Part shown: one piece after another, positions 8,093 through 14,145 of the stretch
Position numbering within the stretch: position 1 is the stretch's first letter
How the letters are laid out: every line of letters begins with the position of its first letter
Assembly: GCA_938049125.1 (NCBI GenBank)
Contig: CALICR010000211.1
Span: 1 to 20,829, forward strand
From: an uncultured Clostridia bacterium
GTDB lineage: Bacteria; Bacillota; Clostridia; Oscillospirales; Oscillospiraceae
Direction: 5' to 3'
DNA: 20,829 nt
Notes under the pieces: generated by a model
Database searches by the model: none
What the model was told of the DNA's origin: nothing
What the model saw: the letters and a program-made list of their open reading frames with translations, nothing else
Made by a program: the position numbers and the translations under genes

Positions 8093-8833
8093 ATGACCGA
8101 CCTGCACTGTCACATCCTGCCCGGTCTGGACGACGGCTCCGAGTCCCCCGCCATGTCGGCGGAGATGGCCCGGATCGCCGCGGCCCACGGCACGGACCAC
8201 ATCGCCTGCACCCCCCACTGTCAGAGCGACGACCCGGACCTCCCCGCCCGCATCCTGCGCATCCGGCGGCTGACCGAGGCCCTGGGCGGCCTGCTCCGCC
8301 GGGAGGCGGTCCCGGTGACGCTCTGTCCCGGCATGGAGCTGCTCTGCCGCGGCGGGCTCCCCGGCCTGCTGGAGACAGGCGGCGTCCTGCCCCTGGCCGA
8401 CTCCCGCTATCTGCTCATCGAATTCGACTTCGACGCTCCGCTCGCCCACATGGAGCGCTCCGCCGCCCGGGTCCTGGACGCCGGGCTGCGGCCCATCATC
8501 GCCCACCCGGAGCGCTACGACGCCGTGCAGCGGGAGCCGCAGCAGCTCCGGCGGTGGTTCCGCAGCGGCGTGCTGCTCCAGCTCAATAAGGCCAGCATCC
8601 TGGGCCGCTTCGGCCCGCGGCCCGAGGAGACCGCCGACTTCCTGCTCCGGGAGGGCCTGGCCCACGTGGTGGCCAGCGACGCCCACCGGCCCGACGTCCG
8701 GACGCCGGACCTCTCCGCCGCCCTCCGGGCGGTGGCCCTCCGCTGCTCCCCGGCCTACGCCAAGCTTTTGTTCTCCGAAAATCCCGCGCGGATCCTCCGC
8801 GACCGCGACATCGTCCGCCCGGACGAATTTTGA
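8093..8833 (+). CDS. PHP-family protein-tyrosine phosphatase (CpsB/CapC/YwqE type)
   Basis: The 246-residue cytosolic metal-dependent phosphatase is expected to dephosphorylate the tyrosine-rich tails of the BY-kinases encoded downstream. PHP metal-ligand motifs are present: DLHCHILPGLDDG (His5, His7), CTPH (His42), PGMEL (Glu82), AHPERY (His138) and ASDAH (Asp196, His198). The family usually has TPHH where this protein has TPHC. Length is typical (~245-260). The ATG at 8093 is preferred to the in-frame ATG at 8078 because GGAG lies 8 nt upstream of 8093 and 8078 has no such site. It is the first gene of the operon. Confidence 0.9.
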   Translation: MTDLHCHILPGLDDGSESPAMSAEMARIAAAHGTDHIACTPHCQSDDPDLPARILRIRRLTEALGGLLRREAVPVTLCPGMELLCRGGLPGLLETGGVLPLADSRYLLIEFDFDAPLAHMERSAARVLDAGLRPIIAHPERYDAVQREPQQLRRWFRSGVLLQLNKASILGRFGPRPEETADFLLREGLAHVVASDAHRPDVRTPDLSAALRAVALRCSPAYAKLLFSENPARILRDRDIVRPDEF

Positions 8834-8841
8834 GGTAGCCT

Positions 8842-9669
8842 ATGAAAGCCATGAAGATCTCCCTGGTCGTGCTGACCATCCTGGCCGCCGCCGCCTACGG
8901 CTGGCTCCAGGTCCGGGACCGCCTGATGACGGACCGGACGCCCCCCATCCTCTCCTTTGACAGCGACACGCTGACGCTCAGCGTCCGGGACGACCGCAGC
9001 GCCCTCCTGACCGGCGTCCGCGCCAGCGACGACCGCGACGGCGATCTCTCCGCGGAGGTCATGGTCCGCAGCGTCTCCCAGCTCATCGACGGCAGCACCG
9101 CCAAGGTCAGCTACATCGTCTTCGACTCCTCGGACAACATGGGCGTCGCCTCGCGCACCCTGGTCTACTCCGACTACGAAAGCCCGCGCTTCGCCCTGAG
9201 CGAGCAGCTGATCTTCCCCGTGGGCGGCTCCGTCAAATTGCAGGACCGCCTCACGGCCACGGACGTGCTGGACGGTGACCTCACCGACGCCATCCGCCTC
9301 TCCACGGACGCGCTCAACACCTACCTCGAGGGCAACTACCGCATCAACGTCATCGTCACCAACAGCATGGGCGACACGGTGACGCTGCCCCTGACGGTGC
9401 AGATCCGCACCGTCACATCCCAGGACCCGGTCATCAACCTCACGGACCAGCTCATCTACCTGGACCTGAACGCCGCCTTTGACCCGAAGCGTTACCTGGA
9501 GTCGGTCCAGGAGACGGCCTCGGACGCTCCGTCCCGGGACACCTCCGCCGTGGAGGTCCGCTCCGGCGTCTCCACTGCGAACGCCGGGGTCTACGAGGTC
9601 TACTACACCTATGAAAACGAGCAGGGCCGGACCGCGACCGCCATTCTGACCGTTGTGGTCGGCGCGTAA
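8842..9669 (+). CDS. Membrane-anchored extracellular Ig-like domain protein, unknown function
   Basis: The 275-residue protein has an N-terminal signal-anchor helix (~5-22) and an otherwise extracellular beta-rich region. It looks like three Ig-like modules: ~33-112 with RASDDRDGDLSAEV and YIVFDSSDN; ~113-193 with ATDVLDGDLTDAI and YRINVIVTNSMGD; and ~194-275 with STANAGVYEVYYTYENEQGRT. The DGDLT and GxYxVxYTxxxxxGxT patterns are those of bacterial Ig-like/DUF5011-type domains. The ATG at 8842 has GAGGTAG overlapping the stop codon of the phosphatase gene, so the two are coupled. Position between phosphatase and kinases suggests a role in the same system, for example as an outer-surface partner or sensor; this is inference. 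Confidence 0.8.
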   Translation: MKAMKISLVVLTILAAAAYGWLQVRDRLMTDRTPPILSFDSDTLTLSVRDDRSALLTGVRASDDRDGDLSAEVMVRSVSQLIDGSTAKVSYIVFDSSDNMGVASRTLVYSDYESPRFALSEQLIFPVGGSVKLQDRLTATDVLDGDLTDAIRLSTDALNTYLEGNYRINVIVTNSMGDTVTLPLTVQIRTVTSQDPVINLTDQLIYLDLNAAFDPKRYLESVQETASDAPSRDTSAVEVRSGVSTANAGVYEVYYTYENEQGRTATAILTVVVGA

Positions 9670-9682
9670 AGGAGGGCTGCGT

Positions 9683-11164
9683 ATGGACGAAAAACGAGTT
9701 CCCTTCCGCTGGGCGGAGCTGGAGCCCTACTGCATCCTCAAATGGCTCCTGCGGAACTGCTACATGATCGCGCTGAGTGCGCTGCTCTTCTTTCTGGCCG
9801 CGGGCATCGCGCTGACGCTCTACTTCCAGCCGAAGTACACCGCCCGGGTCACCTTCGTGGTGGCCTCCAAGTCCTCCTACTCGGCCTCCTCCATGGATGC
9901 CTCCGCGGCCAACAGCGTGGCCGCCTCCTTCACGGAGCTGCTGAAGAGCGGCCTCATGCGGGAGAAGGTCGTGGCCGCCGCCGGACTTTCGAGCTTTTCC
10001 GGCGACATCTCCGCGTCGAACACCGAAAATACGAACCTCATCACCGTCTCCGTCACGGCCCCGACGGCGCGGCAGTCCTTCCTGGTGCTGAACGCCATCA
10101 TGAACCACTATGCCGAGCTGACAAAGCCCATGTTCGGCGACGCCGTCATCAACATCCTCAGTGCCCCGAGCATCTCCCAGGTCTCGAACCTGCCCGTTTC
10201 GGCCCCGCAGGCCAAGAAGATGGCCGCCCTCCTCGGCGCGGGCCTGATGGTCCTCTACCTCTTCTGCCAGTGCGTCCAGGCGGACACGGTCCAGAACGAG
10301 ACAGCGGCCCGGCGCAAGCTGGACGCGTCCCTGCTGGCCGTCATCCCCCACGAGCGCTCCGGCAATCGGAACCGCCGCCGCGCCCTGCGCATCACGGAGC
10401 CCACGGTCAGCTTCGCCTTCACCGAATCGGTCCACCGCCTGCGCGCCCGGCTGGAGCAGCAGCGCCAGGACACGGGCCGCAACGTCTTCCTCTTCACCAG
10501 CGTGACGGAGCATGAGGGCAAGTCGCTCCTCGTGGAGAACACCGCCCTCTCCCTGGCCCCGCGGCACAACGCCGTGCTCATCGTGGACGGCGACCTGCGC
10601 AAGGCCTCCCGATTCCAGCCCAGGAAGAAGGACGCAGGCCCCTGGAAGGTGGAGAAGGAGTACACCTCCGGCCCCTACCGCCTCTGCCTGGCCCGCAACG
10701 CGTCAAACGGCCTCTACGCCCTCTACTCGCCGAACAAGATGAAGAACCCCTCGGAATTCCTCACCAGCGGCGTGTTCACAGGCTTCCTGGACCAGCTGCG
10801 GCAGGTGTTCAGCTTCATCCTCATCGACACGCCGCCGCTCGGCCTCTTCTCCGACGCCGAGCTGCTGGCGGACCTCAGCGACACCTCGGTGCTGGCGGTA
10901 CGCCAGGGCATCACGCCCGCCCCCGCCGTCAATGACGCAGTGGACACGCTCCGCATCAGCCATTCCCAGTTCCTGGGCGTCGTCCTCAACGATATGCGGA
11001 CGCTGCTGCCCGAAGCCCTCGCCTCCTCCGGCACCTATTCCTACGGCTACGGCGGCTACGGGAAGTACGGAAAATACGGTAAGTACGGCAAATACGGGAA
11101 CTACTGGAACTACAGCGGCGGCAATGCCTCCGCCCAGCCGAAGGAAAGGAGGGGAAAATCGTGA
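9683..11164 (+). CDS. Wzz-BY-kinase fusion, divergent first copy, with YGK-repeat tail
   Basis: The 493-residue membrane protein has TM1 (~26-48), a short Wzz-type extracellular loop (~49-177), TM2 (~178-197) and a cytosolic tyrosine-kinase P-loop domain. Kinase motifs: Walker A FTSVTEHEGKS (271-281), Walker A' VLIVDGDLR (298-306) and Walker B FILIDTPP (378-385). The tail (452-477) packs ten tyrosines, including four consecutive YGK units. The domain is divergent: Walker A is followed by LLVEN instead of the usual ST..AN, and the stretch after Walker A' (~307-350) is Lys-rich and does not resemble its neighbour. It may be a weak kinase or pseudokinase partner. The ATG at 9683 follows AAAGGAGGG by ~7 nt and lies 14 bp after the Ig-like gene. 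It overlaps the next gene by 4 bp. Confidence 0.87.
   Translation: MDEKRVPFRWAELEPYCILKWLLRNCYMIALSALLFFLAAGIALTLYFQPKYTARVTFVVASKSSYSASSMDASAANSVAASFTELLKSGLMREKVVAAAGLSSFSGDISASNTENTNLITVSVTAPTARQSFLVLNAIMNHYAELTKPMFGDAVINILSAPSISQVSNLPVSAPQAKKMAALLGAGLMVLYLFCQCVQADTVQNETAARRKLDASLLAVIPHERSGNRNRRRALRITEPTVSFAFTESVHRLRARLEQQRQDTGRNVFLFTSVTEHEGKSLLVENTALSLAPRHNAVLIVDGDLRKASRFQPRKKDAGPWKVEKEYTSGPYRLCLARNASNGLYALYSPNKMKNPSEFLTSGVFTGFLDQLRQVFSFILIDTPPLGLFSDAELLADLSDTSVLAVRQGITPAPAVNDAVDTLRISHSQFLGVVLNDMRTLLPEALASSGTYSYGYGGYGKYGKYGKYGKYGNYWNYSGGNASAQPKERRGKS
11057..11104 (+). repeat. Tyr-Gly-Lys coding repeat in the kinase tail
   Basis: Successive codons read Tyr-Gly-Lys four times and then Tyr-Gly-Asn-Tyr. 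Every Tyr is TAC, but the Gly codons run GGG, GGA, GGT, GGC, GGG and the Lys codons alternate AAG/AAA. The repeat is exact in protein but scrambled at synonymous sites in DNA. Confidence 0.9.
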
Positions 11165-12594
11165 GCGATTCTCTGGACGAGCGCCAGGATTCCGGCGTTG
11201 ACATTTTCCTGATCCTCAAGAATTTCTTCTACCTCTTCCGGCGGACCTTTTACTTCGTCATCCTCGCCGCGGCAGCGCTGGGCGCGCTGTCCGGCTACCG
11301 GGCCTACCGCTCCTATTCGCCCTACTACCAGGCCGAGGCGGTGCTCTCCGTCTCCGCGGGCTACAGCTCCTCGGTGGACATCCTGAACCAGACGTCCTAC
11401 TACGACGCGAGCGCCACCCGGCAGGTCATCAGCACCTTCTCCGAGATCATCAACACCGACGCCATGCGGGAGCTGATCCAGCAGGAGCTGGGCTCCGGCT
11501 CCATGGCGGGCAGCGTCACGCCGGAGATCATCGCCGACTCCAACCTCTTCCGCCTGACCGTCACCAGCAGCGACCCCCAGGCCGCCTATGACACGCTGAT
11601 GGCCGTCATCAAGTGCTACCCGAAGCTGGCCTCCCTGGTGGTCGGCGGCACGGAGATCACCCTGCTGGAGGAGCCGAGCGTGCCCACCCAGCCGGTCAAC
11701 AGCCCGTCCTGGCGCGGTGCGGCACTCCACGGCGCCATCCGCGGCGGCCTCCTCGCTCTGCTCCTCATCGGCCTTTTGGCCCAGCTGCGCCAGACCATCC
11801 ACTCCGCCGAGGAGATGAAGCGCTATTCGAGCCTCACCTGCCTGAGCATGGTGCCCGCCATTCCCCAGCGGCGGCGCACCAACAGTTCCCGCGGCCCCTC
11901 GCTGCTGAGCGGCAATCTGCCCGCGGGCTACGCCGAGTCCATCCGCACCCTGCGGACCCGGCTGCTGCACCGCACCACCGGCGGCGGCTGCCAGACCATC
12001 CTCGTCACCAGCACCGTCCCCGCCGAGGGCAAGTCCACCATCTCCGCCAATCTGGCCCTGGCGCTGGCCCAGGCCGGGTCCCGGGTCATCCTCGTGGATG
12101 CGGATATGCGTGCCGAATCGCTCCACGCCTTCTTCGGCCTGCGCGGCAAGAGCCGCGGACTGCCGGAGCTGCTTGCGTCCAATGACGCCGATCCCCGCGC
12201 CTGCCTCACCGAGGTTCCGGGCACGACGCTCCGGCTGCTGGGCAGCAGCACCAAGGTGGCCGCGCCCTCGAAGCTGCTGCGCTCCGCGCGCATCCAGAAG
12301 ATCCTCGCGGTCCTGCGCACCGAGGCCGACTACGTCATCATCGACACCCCGCCCATCGGCCTGCTGGCCGACGCCAGCGCCTTCGTCCGGCTGGCCGACG
12401 GCGTGGTCTACGTGGTCCGGGAGGACTTCGCCCACCGGGGCGAGATCCTCGCCAGCCTCCAGTCCCTCGCGGACAACCACGCCAATCTCATCGGCTACGT
12501 GCTCAACGGCACATCCCACACCGCGAACCGTTACGGCTACGGCAGCTACGGCGGCTCCCGCCGCTCCGGCTACGACGCCTACGGCGCAAAGTGA
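11161..12594 (+). CDS. Wzz-BY-kinase fusion (autophosphorylating tyrosine kinase), second copy
   Basis: The 477-residue protein has TM1 (~29-46), a Wzz-like extracellular region, TM2 within ~190-210 and a bacterial tyrosine kinase domain. This copy has good consensus motifs: Walker A VTSTVPAEGKST (Lys291), Walker A' VILVDADMR (Asp313, Asp315) and Walker B VIIDTPP (Asp395). The C-terminal cluster RYGYGSYGG...YDAYGAK has five tyrosines (458, 460, 463, 471, 474), the expected autophosphorylation sites. The GTG start at 11161 overlaps the previous stop (GTGA) and has GGAAAGGAGGGG upstream, so translation is coupled. Fusion of Wzz and kinase in one chain is the Wzc-like layout; many Firmicutes split them (CapA/CapB, YwqC/YwqD). 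It probably oligomerises with the first kinase. Confidence 0.92.
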   Translation: MSDSLDERQDSGVDIFLILKNFFYLFRRTFYFVILAAAALGALSGYRAYRSYSPYYQAEAVLSVSAGYSSSVDILNQTSYYDASATRQVISTFSEIINTDAMRELIQQELGSGSMAGSVTPEIIADSNLFRLTVTSSDPQAAYDTLMAVIKCYPKLASLVVGGTEITLLEEPSVPTQPVNSPSWRGAALHGAIRGGLLALLLIGLLAQLRQTIHSAEEMKRYSSLTCLSMVPAIPQRRRTNSSRGPSLLSGNLPAGYAESIRTLRTRLLHRTTGGGCQTILVTSTVPAEGKSTISANLALALAQAGSRVILVDADMRAESLHAFFGLRGKSRGLPELLASNDADPRACLTEVPGTTLRLLGSSTKVAAPSKLLRSARIQKILAVLRTEADYVIIDTPPIGLLADASAFVRLADGVVYVVREDFAHRGEILASLQSLADNHANLIGYVLNGTSHTANRYGYGSYGGSRRSGYDAYGAK

Positions 12595-12607
12595 AAGGAG
12601 CAGACGC

Positions 12608-13252
12608 ATGAAGGTCCTCGATCTCACGCACACCATCCGGGCGGAGATGCCCGTCTATCCCGGCACGGAGCCGCCGGAGCTGACCACCGCGAACACCTAT
12701 GCCGCCGACGGTTTCCAGGAGACGCTTCTCCGGATGTACAGCCATACGGGCACGCACATCGACCCGCCCGCCCACCTCTTCGCCGGGGCGCGCACGCTGG
12801 ACCGCTATCCCGCCGCGCAGTTTCTCGGGCGCGCACTGGTCATCGACTGCCGGATGCTCCGGGAGGGCGAGGCCATCACCATGGCGCAGCTTCAGCCCTA
12901 CGGCGAGAAGCTGCGGGACGCCGAGTTTCTGCTCTTCTGCCTTGGCTGGGACACCCGCTGGGGCACCGAGGCCTACTTCGGCGACTATCCCTGCCTGGAT
13001 GACGAGGTCCTCTCCTATGTGATTTCCGGGAATTATAAGGGCATCGGTTTCGATGTCATCGGCCTGGACCCCATCGCGGACGCCGCGCTGCCCCGCCACC
13101 GCCGTCTTTTCTCGGAGACTGAGATGCTGAACATCGAAAACCTGAAGAATCTGACGCTCTGCGGCAGCGAGCTGTTCTGGTTCGGCTGCTTCCCGCTCAA
13201 ATGGGAGGGGAGCGACGGCGCGCCCGCCCGGGCCGTCGCCTGGTTCGACTGA
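12608..13252 (+). CDS. Cyclase-family metal-dependent hydrolase (kynurenine formamidase-like)
   Basis: The 214-residue protein of the cyclase/KynB family consists of metal-dependent amidohydrolases. It carries the signature SHTGTHIDPPAH (45-56), with presumed metal ligands His46, His50 and Asp52, and a conserved C-terminal region GLDPIAD, LPRHRRLF and NIENLKNL. Length is typical (~205-220). Family members cleave N-formylkynurenine or other small amides and esters; no other tryptophan-catabolism gene is nearby, so the substrate is not assignable. AAAGGAG 7 nt before the ATG and a 13-bp gap to the kinase gene place it last in the operon, ahead of the terminator at 13333. Confidence 0.87.
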   Translation: MKVLDLTHTIRAEMPVYPGTEPPELTTANTYAADGFQETLLRMYSHTGTHIDPPAHLFAGARTLDRYPAAQFLGRALVIDCRMLREGEAITMAQLQPYGEKLRDAEFLLFCLGWDTRWGTEAYFGDYPCLDDEVLSYVISGNYKGIGFDVIGLDPIADAALPRHRRLFSETEMLNIENLKNLTLCGSELFWFGCFPLKWEGSDGAPARAVAWFD

Positions 13253-13523
13253 GGACGCAGCGTTCCCGCCGCGGGGTGCAGGGTTCCCCGTGACCAGATG
13301 AAATCGGCCGTCCCCGGAGCGGACGGTCTCAGGCGTCCGGCGCGGCCAGCAGGCCGGGCCGGGCGTTTTTTGGGCCGCCGCCTGCATCTCTTCCGCGCCG
13401 CCGGAGCCGCGGAGCAGACCCGGAGACGACCGGGCGGACCGCTGCGGATTTTCCCCTGCGGCCACCCCCGGACCGCCAAAATCCTGCAAATCTAAACAAT
13501 CCGTAAACAATTCCCCTCCCTTG
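13253..13523. other. Non-coding interval after the kinase-cyclase operon
   Basis: No convincing gene lies here; short open frames lack ribosome sites and coding character. It contains hairpins at ~13273-13289 (GGGG/CCCC) and 13308-13326 (CCGTCC/GGACGG), the terminator at 13333-13371, and a GC-rich stretch to ~13480. Two direct copies of TAAACAAT (13493-13500 and 13504-13511, 11 bp apart) lie just upstream of the next promoter. Confidence 0.6.
13333..13371 (+). terminator. Rho-independent terminator of the phosphatase-kinase-cyclase operon
   Basis: A GC-rich stem pairs 13334-13347 with 13352-13365 (one G.G mismatch and one G.T pair) around the loop AGCA, followed by six T. It lies ~80 bp after the cyclase stop codon. 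Confidence 0.85.
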
Positions 13524-13551
13524 TTGTAAAACGAAAAAAACGCAGTATAAT
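13524..13551 (+). promoter_or_regulatory. Probable sigma-A promoter of the two-TM zinc-ribbon gene
   Basis: -10 TATAAT (13546-13551) is preceded at 16 bp by TTGTAA (13524-13529). The in-frame ATG at 13550 overlaps this -10 box, which argues against it as the translation start and for the GTG at 13583. Confidence 0.7.
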
Positions 13552-13582
13552 GAAATGCAGCAAGAATGTTGGAGGGATCGAC

Positions 13583-13957
13583 GTGTTTCGAAGGATCGGA
13601 GACTGGCTCCGCAGATTTATGTACGGCCGGTACGGAACGGACCGGCTGAACCTTTTGCTCCTCTGCGCCGGGCTGCTGCTCAGCCTGCTGGGCAGCTATG
13701 TGCAGGGGCTAGGGTTCCTGGTGATCTTCTCCTACGTCCTGCTGTTCTGGGTCATCTACCGGATGCTCTCCCGCAACATCGCCGCGCGGCAGCGGGAGGC
13801 CGCGGCCTACAGCCGCTTCAAGAAGCTCTTCACGGACCGGCAGAACCGCTACTATGCCTGTCCCTCCTGCGGGCAGACCGTGCGCGTCCCCCGGGGCAAG
13901 GGCCGGATCAGCATCAAGTGCCCCCGCTGCGGCCAGCGCTTTGAAAAGAAGACCTGA
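13583..13957 (+). CDS. Two-TM membrane protein with C-terminal zinc ribbon, unknown function
   Basis: The 124-residue protein starts MFRRIGDWLRRFMYGRYGTD. It has two closely spaced TM helices (~22-39 and ~43-60), a basic helix (60-90) and a zinc ribbon CPSC (93-96)...CPRC (113-116), with RVPRGKGRISIKCPRCGQRF between and after the knuckles. The ribbon should face the cytosol. Small proteins of this type with the RVPxGKGxIxIxCPxC signature are common in Clostridia; as far as I know the function is not established. The GTG start at 13583 has TTGGAGGGA 5 nt upstream. It is monocistronic, with its own promoter and a strong terminator. Confidence 0.85.
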   Translation: MFRRIGDWLRRFMYGRYGTDRLNLLLLCAGLLLSLLGSYVQGLGFLVIFSYVLLFWVIYRMLSRNIAARQREAAAYSRFKKLFTDRQNRYYACPSCGQTVRVPRGKGRISIKCPRCGQRFEKKT

Positions 13958-13982
13958 CAGAAGACCGCACAAGACAGGAAAC

Positions 13983-14015
13983 CGCCCGTTGGACTGCTCC
14001 AACGGGCGATTTTTT
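13983..14015 (+). terminator. Rho-independent terminator after the zinc-ribbon gene
   Basis: A perfect 11-bp stem CGCCCGTTGGA/TCCAACGGGCG with the loop CTGC is followed by ATTTTTT, 25 bp after the stop codon at 13957. Confidence 0.95.
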
Positions 14016-14089
14016 GCGCATTCTGCCGCTCCGGCGCGCCGTGATGACGGCGCGTCTCTCTGCGCCCTGTACCGTGTTCGGACGGCAGC

Positions 14090-14124
14090 AAAAAGCCGGG
14101 TCGGAGGCAATTCCTCCGGCCCGG
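14090..14124 (-). terminator. Rho-independent terminator of the gdpP-ftsH cluster
   Basis: On the minus strand, arms CCGGG+CGGAGG and CCTCCG+CCCGG (one C.A mismatch) around the loop AATTG are followed by CTTTTTG. It lies ~20 bp after the ftsH stop codon at 14146 and converges with the terminator at 13983-14015. Confidence 0.88.
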
Positions 14125-14145
14125 TCTTCTCCTGCTTCGCAGGGC

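Noticed and set aside
13298..13495. Possible small gene of 65 codons in the gap after the cyclase gene
   Set aside because: It spans the operon terminator hairpin at 13333-13371, is Arg/Pro/Gly-rich in the way of random GC-rich frames, and lacks a ribosome site.
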